This document shows, one piece after another, positions 27,915-38,081 of a stretch of DNA of 43,438 nucleotides (position 1 is the stretch's first letter; every line of letters starts with the position of its first letter). Origin of the DNA: Olavius algarvensis Gamma 3 endosymbiont (lineage in GTDB: Bacteria; Pseudomonadota; Gammaproteobacteria; GCA-001735895); the NCBI GenBank assembly GCA_001735895.1, contig DS021198.1:1112745-1156182 (forward strand). The letters run 5' to 3'. The position numbers and the translations under genes are program-made. A model generated the notes under the pieces. It ran no database searches. It was not told where the DNA came from and saw only the letters and a program-made list of their open reading frames with translations.

Positions 27915-30734
27915 GTGAAACCGATTGATAGCAATTTGACCGGCTATAAGGCCTATCGCGCCCTACTGTCGATGGCGTTCGAGCATAAGGTTTATTTTCT
28001 ATTAGCGGTAGTCGGCATGATCATCTTTGCCGCTTCCGATGCCGCCTTTGCCTATTTGATGAAGCCGTTGATGGACGACGGATTCATCGATCGCGACCCC
28101 CTGATTATCCAGCTGATGCCGTTGGCGATTATCCTGATATTCGTGGTGCGCATGGTCGCCGTGTTTATGCGCAGCTATTGCATGAACTACATCGGCCGCA
28201 ACGTGATCAATTCGCTGCGCCGCATGATGTTCGAAAAACTGTTGACGATGACCAGCGATGAATACGATCAATCTTCAAGCGCCGCTATCGTGGCGCGTTT
28301 TTCCTACGACGTCGAACAGGTGTCCAAGGCCGTTTCATCGTCCCTGACCGTGTTCATCCAGGACAGCCTGCGTATTGTCGTCTTGCTGGGGTATATGATT
28401 TGGTTGAACTGGCAATTGACCGCAATTTTCCTGGTCGCCGGGCCGGTCGTATTCTTGATCGTGGTCAGAATATCTGGACGTTTCCGCACTATTAGCAGAA
28501 ATATTCAGCAGTCCATGGGTGGGGTAACCCAGGTGGCCCAGGAAGTGATCGACGCCAATCGTGTCGTCAAGATTTTCGGCGGTGACGCTTTCGAGCGCAA
28601 CAAATTCGAAAAAGTGAACCGGGCCAATCTGAAGCTGCATTTGAAAATGACCATCGCGCAGGCAATCAGCATGCCGCTGATTCAGCTGGTGGTCGCGATC
28701 GCCTTTGCGGCCATCGTTGCATTTGCGACCTCGGAATCGATGCGTAACATAATCTCTACCGGCGATTTCGTTTCATTTATTTTTGCGATGACGATGTTGC
28801 TGGCGCCGATGCGGGTTTTGTCCTCGATCAACGCCAGCATCCAGAAAGGTATAGCGGCCGGGGAAAGCGTGTTCGAACTGACGTCGAAGGACAGCGAGCA
28901 CAACGAAGGTCAGCTGCAGCTGGAACGCGCCGTGGGACGATTGGATTTCCACAACGTGGTGCTGTGTTATCGGCGCAGCGACCAGCGTGTGCTCGACGAA
29001 ATCACCTTCGAGGTGAAACCGAAGCAAACCGTGGCGATAGTCGGGCGCTCCGGCAGCGGCAAGTCGAGTCTGGTAAATTTGATACCCCGGCTTTACGAAT
29101 ACGATAGCGGCGAAATCCGGCTCGACGGTGAACGGCTCGATAGTTATCGCATTGGGGATTTACGCCGCCAGATCGCCTATGTCGGCCAGGACGTGCGCCT
29201 GTTCAACGATACCATTCGTAATAATATTGCCTATGGCGTCGCCGACCGGGTCGACGAGGCGCAGATTGTCGAAGCGGCGCGGCAAGCCCATGCCTGGGAA
29301 TTTATCGAGGCTATGCCGGAGCAACTCGACACCGAGGTCGGTGAGCGCGGGGTGTTGTTATCGGGTGGTCAACGGCAGCGAATCGCGATTGCCCGGGCGC
29401 TATTAAAGGATGCTCCGATTCTGATTCTCGACGAAGCCACCTCGGCGCTGGATACCGAGTCCGAGCGCTTTATTCAGCACGCGATGGAGCATTTGATGGA
29501 GAATCGCACTACCCTGGTGATCGCGCATCGGCTATCCACGATCGAACACGCCGACCATATTCTGGTCATGGATCAAGGCAAGATTCTGGAACAGGGCAGC
29601 CACCGGGAGTTGCTCGAACACGAAGGGATTTATGCCAAGCTGCACTCGATGCAATTCCGCGACGGCAAGGAAGGCGAAGTCAAGGCGGTTAGCGCCAAAC
29701 CCAGGGTCATCCGCTCGTCGATACTCAATAAATCCTTAATGCACCACTGGGTGAGTCTGTCGACCCATCAGCGGCAGGGCTGGTGGTTATGGTCGATGAA
29801 CCCATTGTCGATTCTCTTGATGCCGTTGTCCTGGGTTTTCCAGCTGGCGGTGGGCCTGCGGCGACTGGGTTATAAGCTGGGCCTGATCGGCTCGACCAAG
29901 CTCCCGGTGACAACCATCGTGGTTGGCAATATTACCCTCGGCGGCAATGGCAAGACACCCATCGTGGTTGCCCTTTTTCAAATGCTGCAGGACAAGGGTT
30001 TTAATCCGGCGATCGTAACCCGCGGTTACAAAAGTGGCCATGAGCAAACCGTGCAGATACTGCATGCCGGCATTACCCGTAATGCCGTCGGTGACGAAGC
30101 CAACATGATGTCGGAAATATGTCGTTGCCCGATTGGAGTTGGCGCCGACCGGGTCGCCGCGGCGCGGCAAATCATTGAACAGTTTCCCGCAACCGATGTC
30201 ATTCTTTCGGATGACGGATTGCAACATTACGCGCTTAAACGAGACATCGAGATTGCAGTCTGCCGCCAGCTATCGTTGGGCAACGAGTTGATGCTGCCGG
30301 CGGGGCCGCTGCGCGAACCCTACGATCGCCTGCGGCGGGTAGATGTGACCATAGATCGCGATAGCGAGCAGGTGGTGGAATCCTTGGGTGAAGTCTGGAA
30401 TTTGTCCAACCCGGAACAGCGCCGCGACATCAGCGAGTTTCAGGGGCAGCAGGTGCACGCGCTCGCGGGCATCGGGTTTCCCGAAATATTTTTTGCCAGC
30501 CTGATGCAGATGGGAATCGACGTTATCGAGCACGAGTTCCCCGACCATCACGAGTTTAGCGCCCAGGACCTGAACCTCAAGCCCGACCTGCCGGTCTTGG
30601 TAACGCATAAGGACGCGGTCAAGCTAAAAGGGCTGGCGCGCGAAAACATCTGGGTCGTGCCATTGAACATAGACTTGAACGACGAGCTGAAAAATCAGAT
30701 TTTCCAACTGCTGGAGAGCCGACATCATGGATAA
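27915..30734 (+). CDS. msbA-lpxK: Fused lipid A flippase MsbA and tetraacyldisaccharide 4'-kinase LpxK
   Basis: One uninterrupted 939-aa ORF. N-terminal about 580 aa: ABC TM domain plus NBD ([66 protein letters not shown]). C-terminal about 330 aa: LpxK ([29 protein letters not shown]...[22 protein letters not shown]...VTRGYKS...VGDEANMMS...[18 protein letters not shown]...PAGPLREP). Confidence 0.92.
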   Translation: MKPIDSNLTGYKAYRALLSMAFEHKVYFLLAVVGMIIFAASDAAFAYLMKPLMDDGFIDRDPLIIQLMPLAIILIFVVRMVAVFMRSYCMNYIGRNVINSLRRMMFEKLLTMTSDEYDQSSSAAIVARFSYDVEQVSKAVSSSLTVFIQDSLRIVVLLGYMIWLNWQLTAIFLVAGPVVFLIVVRISGRFRTISRNIQQSMGGVTQVAQEVIDANRVVKIFGGDAFERNKFEKVNRANLKLHLKMTIAQAISMPLIQLVVAIAFAAIVAFATSESMRNIISTGDFVSFIFAMTMLLAPMRVLSSINASIQKGIAAGESVFELTSKDSEHNEGQLQLERAVGRLDFHNVVLCYRRSDQRVLDEITFEVKPKQTVAIVGRSGSGKSSLVNLIPRLYEYDSGEIRLDGERLDSYRIGDLRRQIAYVGQDVRLFNDTIRNNIAYGVADRVDEAQIVEAARQAHAWEFIEAMPEQLDTEVGERGVLLSGGQRQRIAIARALLKDAPILILDEATSALDTESERFIQHAMEHLMENRTTLVIAHRLSTIEHADHILVMDQGKILEQGSHRELLEHEGIYAKLHSMQFRDGKEGEVKAVSAKPRVIRSSILNKSLMHHWVSLSTHQRQGWWLWSMNPLSILLMPLSWVFQLAVGLRRLGYKLGLIGSTKLPVTTIVVGNITLGGNGKTPIVVALFQMLQDKGFNPAIVTRGYKSGHEQTVQILHAGITRNAVGDEANMMSEICRCPIGVGADRVAAARQIIEQFPATDVILSDDGLQHYALKRDIEIAVCRQLSLGNELMLPAGPLREPYDRLRRVDVTIDRDSEQVVESLGEVWNLSNPEQRRDISEFQGQQVHALAGIGFPEIFFASLMQMGIDVIEHEFPDHHEFSAQDLNLKPDLPVLVTHKDAVKLKGLARENIWVVPLNIDLNDELKNQIFQLLESRHHG

Positions 30735-30915
30735 ACATTTGCTGGACATACTAGTCGATCCGGTCACCAAGGGTCCGCTGATCTACGACAAGAAGCGCCA
30801 GGAACTGATTTCACGCGCCTCGCGCCTGGCCTACCCGATTCGGGACGGCATTCCGGTGATGCTGCCGGAAGAAGCGCGGGAACTGAGTAGCGCCGAGGTC
30901 GAGGCGCTGAGCTGA
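30727..30915 (+). CDS. Trm112 family protein (YcaR-like)
   Basis: [53 protein letters not shown]; lies between lpxK and kdsB; start overlaps the fusion ORF stop by 8 nt. Confidence 0.92.
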   Translation: MDKHLLDILVDPVTKGPLIYDKKRQELISRASRLAYPIRDGIPVMLPEEARELSSAEVEALS

Positions 30916-30919
30916 ATCG

Positions 30920-31660
30920 ATGACTCCCGAGTTTCGCATCGTGATACCGGCGCGCTACGCTTCGCTGCGCCTGCCCGGCAAACCGCTGCGGGATATAAAC
31001 GGCAAACCGATGATTGAATGGGTTTATCGAACCGCGCGCCAGACCGAGGCCAGCGCGGTGGTAGTGGCGACCGATGACCAACGCATTGCCGATGTGGTCA
31101 CGGATTTCGGCGGCAGCGTCTGTCTGACGGACGCCGGGCATCGCAGCGGCAGCGATCGCATTCTGGAAGTCACGCGCCAACTCGACTGGAGCGAGGACGC
31201 GATCGTGGTGAATCTTCAAGGCGACGAACCGCTGATGCCGGCCGTCAATATATCCCAGGTGGCGCAGCTTCTCGCCGACCACGAATGCGCCATGGCAACC
31301 CTGCATAAACCCATCGACGCCGCAGCCGCAAGAGATCCTAACCTGGTCAAGCTGGTAGTCGATAAACAGGGTAAGGCGTTGTATTTCAGCCGTTCGGTCA
31401 TTCCCTTCGACCGTAGCGGGGACCTAGATCAATACCTCGGGCATATCGGTATATATGCCTACCGCGTCGGCTTTATCGAAACCTTCAGCCAACTCCCGCC
31501 CGGCGAGTTGGAGCTTGCCGAATCGCTGGAACAGTTGCGCGCTTTGGCTAACGGATACGTGATTCACAGCGCGCTTGCGCTGGCCGATCCCGGTCCCGGG
31601 ATCGATACCGAACAGGATCTGGCCCGGGTTACCGAAATTATGGCCGCGCCCACGCGATGA
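30920..31660 (+). CDS. kdsB: 3-deoxy-manno-octulosonate cytidylyltransferase
   Basis: FRIVIPARYASLRLPGKPLRDINGKPMIEWVYRTA...VVNLQGDEPLMP...KHIGIYAYR-type region LGHIGIYAYRVGFIE. Confidence 0.95.
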   Translation: MTPEFRIVIPARYASLRLPGKPLRDINGKPMIEWVYRTARQTEASAVVVATDDQRIADVVTDFGGSVCLTDAGHRSGSDRILEVTRQLDWSEDAIVVNLQGDEPLMPAVNISQVAQLLADHECAMATLHKPIDAAAARDPNLVKLVVDKQGKALYFSRSVIPFDRSGDLDQYLGHIGIYAYRVGFIETFSQLPPGELELAESLEQLRALANGYVIHSALALADPGPGIDTEQDLARVTEIMAAPTR

Positions 31661-32238
31661 AGTATCGCTGGAAACTGGAGCGGCATCTCACGCTCTACCA
31701 AAAGTATTTCAAACTGGACGAATACCACGTTTCGCATGAGCTGTTCGGCGGCGGCTCGAGCCCGGTGTTTACGCGCGAGATATTCGAGCGCGGTGTGGTC
31801 GTTGCGGTGCTGCCTTACGACCCTGAGCGCGGCAAGGTGGTGCTGATCGAGCAGTTCCGGGCGGGCGCGATCGAGGATGGCGATGGCCCCTGGCTGATCG
31901 AATGTGTCGCCGGAGTGATCGAGGCGGGTGAGTCGGAAACGGATGTCGCGCTGCGCGAATGCGTCGAGGAAGCGGGTTGCGAAATCAGCCGGCTCGAGAC
32001 CGTCAGCAGATATTATGTCAGCCCGGGCGGAACCTCCGAGCACTGCAGCCTGTTTTGCGGAATCGTCGACAGCGCCGGCGTCGGCGGAATTCACGGACTA
32101 GCCCATGAACATGAAGATATCCGCGTGCTGGTGGTCGACTCCGCCGAAGCCTGGCTGTCTGCCGGCAAGATACGGTCTGCGGCGACAATCATCGCGCTGC
32201 AGTGGCTGCAGTTGAATGAGGCGCGCCTGCGCGCCTGA
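31657..32238 (+). CDS. nudF: NUDIX hydrolase, ADP-ribose pyrophosphatase-like
   Basis: Intact Nudix box GVIEAGESETDVALRECVEEAGC; overlaps kdsB stop by 4 nt. Confidence 0.87.
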   Translation: MKYRWKLERHLTLYQKYFKLDEYHVSHELFGGGSSPVFTREIFERGVVVAVLPYDPERGKVVLIEQFRAGAIEDGDGPWLIECVAGVIEAGESETDVALRECVEEAGCEISRLETVSRYYVSPGGTSEHCSLFCGIVDSAGVGGIHGLAHEHEDIRVLVVDSAEAWLSAGKIRSAATIIALQWLQLNEARLRA

Positions 32239-32277
32239 GCAGTGAGGCCGCAAGCGGCAAGCTCCTCCGGCTAGCTT

Positions 32278-33780
32278 TTAGAAAGCCACCGAAATGGCAA
32301 TCATGCCCACGATGCTGAGTACGATGGTATAGGGCAGGGCCATCCATAACATCTTGACATAAGACAGGCGAATCAGCGGCGCCAGCGCCGAGGTCAGCAG
32401 AAACAGGAATGCCGCCTGGCCGTTCGGGGTGGCGACGCTCGGCAGGTTGGTGCCGGTATTGATTGCTATCGCCAGCAGGTCGAATTGTTCCCGGTCGATG
32501 ACGCCGTTTTTAAAGGCCTGGGCCACCTCGTTGATGTAAACCGTGGCGACAAAGACGTTGTCGGAAATCATCGACAAAACCCCGTTGGCGATAAAAAACA
32601 TGATGGGTTGCAGATCACGATCCATCGCCAGCACCTCGGTGATAACCGGCGTAAACAAATGCTGTTCGTGAATCACGGCGACCACGGCAAAAAATACCAC
32701 CAGCAGCGCGGTAAAGGGCAATGCTTCCTCGAAGGCATGACCGATGCGGTGCTCTTCGATGACGCCGGTAAAGGCGGTCAGCAAGACGATGATCATCAGT
32801 CCGACCAAACCGACCGACGCCACGTGAAACGCCAGCGACAGAATCAAGACGACACCGATCGCTGCCTGGGCGATCAACAGTGCCGTCATTTTGTCCTGGC
32901 GTTTCGCCTCTTGTTCGGCGTTAAAATCGGACAGGGTTCGAGCGACCGTTTCGGGCAGGGTAGCTCCGTAATCGAACCACTTCAGTTTCTCCAGCACGAC
33001 GCAGGTGACTAGGCCGCAGGCCAGCACCGGCATGGTAATCGGGGCCATGCGCAAGAAGAATTCGATAAAATTCCAGCCGGCGCGCTCCGCGATCAACAGG
33101 TTTTGCGGTTCGCCCACCAGCGTGCATACGCCGCCCAGCGCGGTACCGACGGCGCCGTGCATAATCAGGCTGCGCAGAAAAGAGCGGAATTGTTCGAGTT
33201 CGGCGCGGCGATCATGAGTAACTTCGCTATCGGTGCTGTGATCGTGATCGTGATGATGAAATTGTTTACCCGAGGCGACCCGGTGATAAACGGAAAAAAA
33301 GCCGACGGCAACCGAGATCAGCACCGCGGTCACGGTCAGCGCATCGAGAAAGGCACTGAGGAAGGCGGCGGTAAAGCTGAACAAGATCGACAAAATTGCC
33401 TTCGACTTGATCGATAGCAGGATCTTGGTGAAGGTATAAAGCAACAGGTCGCGCATGAAGTAAATACCCGCGACCATGAATACCAGCAACAGGATAACTT
33501 CGAAATTGGCGATCGTTTCCTGGTAGACCGCCTGCGGACTGGTCATGCCGATGACGACTGCTTCCAGCGCAAGTAAACCGCCGGGTTGCAGCGGATAACA
33601 TTTGAGCGCCATCGCCAGGGTAAATATGAATTCGAGGATTAGCAGCCAACCGGCGGCGAACGGGCTGATCCAGAACACAAACGGATTAATTATCAGAAAT
33701 GCGACAATTAGCTGCTTGTACCAGATCGCTGAATGACCAAGAAAATTTTCGGCAAATGCCCAGCTAAGGTTTTTCATCAT
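32278..33780 (-). CDS. nhaB: Na+/H+ antiporter NhaB
   Basis: [79 protein letters not shown] typical of NhaB. ORF track gives GTG 33792; ATG at 33780/33777 also possible. Confidence 0.92.
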   Translation of the reverse strand: MMKNLSWAFAENFLGHSAIWYKQLIVAFLIINPFVFWISPFAAGWLLILEFIFTLAMALKCYPLQPGGLLALEAVVIGMTSPQAVYQETIANFEVILLLVFMVAGIYFMRDLLLYTFTKILLSIKSKAILSILFSFTAAFLSAFLDALTVTAVLISVAVGFFSVYHRVASGKQFHHHDHDHSTDSEVTHDRRAELEQFRSFLRSLIMHGAVGTALGGVCTLVGEPQNLLIAERAGWNFIEFFLRMAPITMPVLACGLVTCVVLEKLKWFDYGATLPETVARTLSDFNAEQEAKRQDKMTALLIAQAAIGVVLILSLAFHVASVGLVGLMIIVLLTAFTGVIEEHRIGHAFEEALPFTALLVVFFAVVAVIHEQHLFTPVITEVLAMDRDLQPIMFFIANGVLSMISDNVFVATVYINEVAQAFKNGVIDREQFDLLAIAINTGTNLPSVATPNGQAAFLFLLTSALAPLIRLSYVKMLWMALPYTIVLSIVGMIAISVAF

Positions 33781-33801
33781 AACCCGGTTCACACATGTTA
33801 G

Positions 33802-34948
33802 GGAACCTCTGAAGAACCCGTTAAATTCTTATCGCCGACAACCGGGTGATATTTTTTCCTAGGGTTTCTCGGATAAGTTTCTGGTTTTTGGTATTTTCTT
33901 CTGAATGTCATCATCATTTCCCTATTCAGGGCGCACTAACCCTGCAGTGCCTGTAATTCCCTTCGGCACAGATACAGGTTTGCCAGCGCAAACAGGGTAA
34001 ATACTTGCGCTGCATTTTTCTCGATTCCTTTGTAGCGAGTCTTGCTATAGCCCCACAAATCCTTCACGATTCGAAAGGCGTGTTCTCCCTTGGCGCGGGT
34101 TCGATTGCTCTTCCGGTTAAACGACCGATCCGCAATGTTCAGTTTCTTCCCTCGCCTCGCTTTACGGTTGATTCGCCACTCGACTCCAGACTCTTCAAAT
34201 CGGGCTTTCTTCTCGGCATCTGCATAAGCCTTGTCACCATAAACGACTTGCTCCTCGCCATGAACCAGTTCCTCCATCATCTGGGAATCGTGAACCGCTG
34301 CATCCGTCACCGCGACACTGTGCACCCGGCCATGCGTATCCGTGCCAACATGCGCCTTCATCCCAAAGTACCACTGGTTACCCTTTTTCGTTTGCCTCAT
34401 CTCCGGATCACGCTGCTTCTCCTTGTTCTTGGTCGAGCCCGAGGCACCAATGATAGTCGCATCCACAATCGTGCCTTCATTCACGATTAAACCATGATCG
34501 CTCAGATAACCTTCAACCTGCTGAAACAGCTTTGTGGTTAGACCCTCTCGTTCCAGCCGATGGCGAAATCGACAGATTGTAGTTTCATCCGGTATCGACT
34601 CCAGATCTACGCCCACAAACCGGCGCATGGATTCCGTATCGTACAAACTGTCCTCTGCAGCCGGGTCACTCAGTCCATACCACTGTTGTAAAAAATAGAT
34701 TCGCAACATTGATTCCAATGCGATCGGTGGCCTGCCCGTATGACCTTTCGGATAAAACCGCTTGATTGGCTTTACCAGTAATCCCCACGGAATAATGGAG
34801 TCCATTTCCTGAAGAAAGCGCTCGCGTCGAGTCGTCTTTTTCTTATTGGCATATTCAAGATCGGAAAAGCTCGGTTGTTTCATCATTCAATCTCTGAAAA
34901 CTTGTTCGACGTATTTTATCCCGCTAATATGACTTTTGCAGAGATTCC
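33802..34948 (-). mobile_element. IS5-family insertion sequence, 1147 bp, intact
   Basis: TTAG direct repeats at 33798-33801 and 34949-34952; ends GGAACCTCTGAAGAA and (rc) GGAATCTCTGCAAAAG; encodes full-length DDE transposase. Confidence 0.9.
33936..34886 (-). CDS. IS5 family transposase
   Basis: MKQPSFSDLEYANKKKTTRRERFLQEMDSIIPWGLLVKPIKRFYPKG...VDATIIGASGSTKNKEKQRDPEMRQTKKGNQWYFGMKAHVGTD...VYGDKAY...RTRAKGEHAFRIVKDLWGYSKTRYKG. Confidence 0.95.
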   Translation of the reverse strand: MMKQPSFSDLEYANKKKTTRRERFLQEMDSIIPWGLLVKPIKRFYPKGHTGRPPIALESMLRIYFLQQWYGLSDPAAEDSLYDTESMRRFVGVDLESIPDETTICRFRHRLEREGLTTKLFQQVEGYLSDHGLIVNEGTIVDATIIGASGSTKNKEKQRDPEMRQTKKGNQWYFGMKAHVGTDTHGRVHSVAVTDAAVHDSQMMEELVHGEEQVVYGDKAYADAEKKARFEESGVEWRINRKARRGKKLNIADRSFNRKSNRTRAKGEHAFRIVKDLWGYSKTRYKGIEKNAAQVFTLFALANLYLCRRELQALQG

Positions 34949-35031
34949 TTAGTTTGACGGTGAGTAAATGTTCGTACTTGGATCGGCCGGACTCTATTTT
35001 TACTTAAATCTTTTTTTGCTTATTCAGCTTA

Positions 35032-35538
35032 TTACCGCTTCAGCCAGCTTGCTATAAAAAGCGATAAACATGATACCAACAGTGCCGCAGATATAACAAG
35101 CAATACCTCGGCCATGCTGACGTTAAAAGCGATAAGCGGGGTATAGCCGCAAGAAGTCTGCACTTCAAACATCCAGGGGAACCATTGATCCAGGGCGAAC
35201 CACGGCGGCATGCCGAGGTCCATTTCACAATCGCCGAAGATCCAGCCGCGCTCTATCGCCAGCAGGCGCCAGCTGCGTTCCACCAGGCCGAGCATGATGA
35301 TTACACTGGCGCCGTGGAACCCGCGCATGAGTCCGCGCGATGCGGTAAAAAACAGGGCCAGGATGCCCAGCAGAACAAAGGCCATGACCCAGATGCGAAC
35401 ATGTATGCAGAGTACGCAAGGCCACTCGTCGAGGGCATATTGATAATAAAGCGCAGCCGCTTCCAGCGCGAGCCCGGACAACACGAGGCTGGCCCAGTAA
35501 AGTCGGTGTTGACTCATTCGGATCAGAAATTGAATCAT
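35032..35538 (-). CDS. dsbB: Disulfide bond formation protein DsbB
   Basis: CVLC motif (WPCVLCIHVRIWVMAF), second Cys pair region (FGDCEMDLGMPPWFALDQWFPWMFEVQTSCGYTP), four TM segments. Confidence 0.92.
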   Translation of the reverse strand: MIQFLIRMSQHRLYWASLVLSGLALEAAALYYQYALDEWPCVLCIHVRIWVMAFVLLGILALFFTASRGLMRGFHGASVIIMLGLVERSWRLLAIERGWIFGDCEMDLGMPPWFALDQWFPWMFEVQTSCGYTPLIAFNVSMAEVLLVISAALLVSCLSLFIASWLKR

Positions 35539-35552
35539 AGTTCTTATACTTC

Positions 35553-36725
35553 CTATTTAATCACTGGCAATTCGGCCGCGGCCCGCTTGCTCAACAGCTG
35601 CGCCCCGGTTTCGGTAATAACGATATTTTCCTCGTGCACCATCAACTTATCGCCGGCGTAATCCATTCCCGGTTCCAGGGTAATCACCATGCCCGGTTCG
35701 AGTCGATTGCTATCGCTCGCCGTGAGCGAAGGCCATTCGGTTAACTGCGCCCCGAGGCCATGGCCCATGCGTCCGACATCGTTGCTGGTAGCGCCGCCAG
35801 CCTCGAGCACCGACCACATCGCCTGCCAGACGTCGGTGGTAGTAGCCCCCGGCCTGGCCGCGGCCAGCCCGGCGTCGGTACTCTGATACAGAATATCGTA
35901 CACCCGCCTTGCCTCATCAGACGCGTGACCGCAGGCAAAGTTGCGATCGAAATCGCAAAAATAGCCATCGAATACGGTGCCGGTGTCGATGATCAAGATG
36001 TCGCCGTCGTGCAACTTGCGATCGCGCGGGCCCATGATGATATCGCTGTAACCTTCACTGCCCGATGCCGAAACGATATACGGGGTATGGTCGGCCCCGC
36101 GTTGCAGCAAATCGATGCGCATCGCGCGCACGATCTCACGTTCACTCTGCCCCGGTCGGGCAAACCCCGGCAGCGCGTTGAAGCTATCCGAGGCAAGTCC
36201 GCAGACATAAGCTATCTTCTCGATTTCGGCCGCCGATTTGATGCTGCAGAGTCGGAGCATCAAATCGGCGCAATCGACGAGTGCCAGTGGCGATAGCTGT
36301 TGCTCGAGCAGTCGATAGTCAGCTGCCGGCATGCGTAAATGGCTCTCGGCGCCGAGCGTCATTCCGAGCCTGCCAAAACGCAAGGGCAGTTCTCTTATGC
36401 TGGTCAGCAACAAAGAGATCCCATCGTCCTCGGGTTGCGGCGACGACCAGCTGCGGATGTCGTCGATCCAGGTTTGCTGCATACCGGCCACACCGATCGT
36501 CGGTATCACCGCGATCGGTTTGCCCGTCGCGGGTATCAGCAGGAACCAGGGCCGCGTCGGGCTGTGCCAGAACTGGCTTAGAAAACCGCTGAAATAGCGC
36601 ACATGCGGTTCGGTGGTCAACAACATGGCGTCGAGTTCGGACGCGCGCATCAGGCGCTGCGCGGTTTCGGTGCGGGATTCGAACTCGACTTGCGAAAATC
36701 CGCGCTGCGGCTGTGCTTGCGACAT
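35553..36725 (-). CDS. M24 family metallopeptidase (Xaa-Pro aminopeptidase/creatinase-like)
   Basis: KSAAEIEKI...IIDTGTVFDGYFCDFDRNFACG...GRMGHGLGAQLTEWPSL...GMVITLEPGMDY...MVHEENIVITETGAQLL. Confidence 0.9.
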   Translation of the reverse strand: MSQAQPQRGFSQVEFESRTETAQRLMRASELDAMLLTTEPHVRYFSGFLSQFWHSPTRPWFLLIPATGKPIAVIPTIGVAGMQQTWIDDIRSWSSPQPEDDGISLLLTSIRELPLRFGRLGMTLGAESHLRMPAADYRLLEQQLSPLALVDCADLMLRLCSIKSAAEIEKIAYVCGLASDSFNALPGFARPGQSEREIVRAMRIDLLQRGADHTPYIVSASGSEGYSDIIMGPRDRKLHDGDILIIDTGTVFDGYFCDFDRNFACGHASDEARRVYDILYQSTDAGLAAARPGATTTDVWQAMWSVLEAGGATSNDVGRMGHGLGAQLTEWPSLTASDSNRLEPGMVITLEPGMDYAGDKLMVHEENIVITETGAQLLSKRAAAELPVIK

Positions 36726-37915
36726 TACTCGGCCAATAATTGCTGGTAAAGTTCAGGGTCGGTCGCACCCTCGGTGCCGATAACAAAAATCAGACTGGAT
36801 TGATCGAGTCCCAGGGTAGCCGCCATTGCCGAATCTTCACGGCCGGCAATCGCCGCCGCAATTCCGGCCACCGCCGATTCGCCGGCTTCAATGGCCGGAT
36901 TGTTGGCGGCCAGCAGTTGCATACAAGGCGCGACCGAGTCTTCGCTCACGGTCATGAAATCGTCCGCGCCCGGCTCCAGAATCTGCCAGGCCAACAGCGA
37001 TACTTCACCGCAGGAAAGCCCGGCCATCAGAGTTTCGAGGTCGCCGCCGACGGCGACCGGTTTGCCGCTCGCCGCCGATTGCTGCAGACAGTTGGCCTGT
37101 TCCGGCTCGACCACGATAAAACGCGGCCGGCGCTCGCCCCAAAGCTCCCAGAAAAAGGCACAGACCGAGGCCGCCAGCCCGCCGACACCGGCCTGTATGA
37201 ATACATGAGTCGGTATCGAACCCTGCATCTGTTCGACGGCCTCGATCAGCATCACGGTATAACCGATGGCGACGTCGCGCGGTATGTCCATATAGCCGGG
37301 ATAGCTGGTGTCGGAGACAATAATGCGTCCATGGACGTCGGCATCGGAGTCGGCCCGCTTGACCGAAGCGTCGTAGTTGCCGTCGACGCGGATAACTTCC
37401 GCGCCCAGCGCTTCCATCGCCTGTTTGCGGCCGGCGGAAACGTCGCGGTGGATGTAGATAACACAGCCGCAGCCGAATAACTGGCAGCCCCAGGCCACCG
37501 AACGGCCATGGTTGCCGTCGGTGGCGCAACTGATAACGACTTTTTCAACAATCGCATGGTAACGTTTGCCGAGCAGGTCATCGATGGAGGGTGACTCGCC
37601 GGTCTCAGATACAATCTGCTTTGTTAGCTGCCGCGCAACGGCAAATGCACCGCCCAGCGCCTTGAAGCTCTTCAGGTGAAAGCGCCGTGATTCATCTTTA
37701 TAGTAAATTCCGCTGACACCGATCTCGGCGGCGATTGTATCGAGACGCAGTAGCGGGGTTGCCTGGTAGCCTGGCCAACGCGATATTTCGTCAAACGCTT
37801 CCCGGGATTTTTCCAGGCTTGCGATTTCCTGCAATTCGCTAGGGTAGCTTGCAGTTTTAGTTGCCGCCTTGTTGCTCAGGTGGCTCAAGTTTACAGTTTT
37901 AGGGAATAGGGTCAA
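36725..37915 (-). CDS. dpaL: Diaminopropionate ammonia-lyase
   Basis: PLP fold-type II: RFHLKSFKALGGAFAVARQL, CATDGNHGRSVAWGCQLFGCGCVIYIHRDVSAGRKQAMEALGAEVIRVDGNYD, SDTSYPGYMDIPRDVAIGYTVM. Adjoins M24 gene as TAATG. Confidence 0.88.
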   Translation of the reverse strand: MTLFPKTVNLSHLSNKAATKTASYPSELQEIASLEKSREAFDEISRWPGYQATPLLRLDTIAAEIGVSGIYYKDESRRFHLKSFKALGGAFAVARQLTKQIVSETGESPSIDDLLGKRYHAIVEKVVISCATDGNHGRSVAWGCQLFGCGCVIYIHRDVSAGRKQAMEALGAEVIRVDGNYDASVKRADSDADVHGRIIVSDTSYPGYMDIPRDVAIGYTVMLIEAVEQMQGSIPTHVFIQAGVGGLAASVCAFFWELWGERRPRFIVVEPEQANCLQQSAASGKPVAVGGDLETLMAGLSCGEVSLLAWQILEPGADDFMTVSEDSVAPCMQLLAANNPAIEAGESAVAGIAAAIAGREDSAMAATLGLDQSSLIFVIGTEGATDPELYQQLLAE

Positions 37916-38081
37916 AGTGGCACCACAAACGGAAAAAGTGTATAGGCTTCGCTAAAGAGTGGAAGGGTACAGGAAATACGCCTGAATATCGTTCATTCGC
38001 CACATCAGGCTGGACATATGCGTCAGAAAACCTAGACTTGGATAAATGTAATATTATAACAGGCATTAGCCAATTATAACC

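Noticed and set aside
36740-37480. 246-aa plus-strand ORF
   Set aside because: Antisense to dpaL; no motif support.
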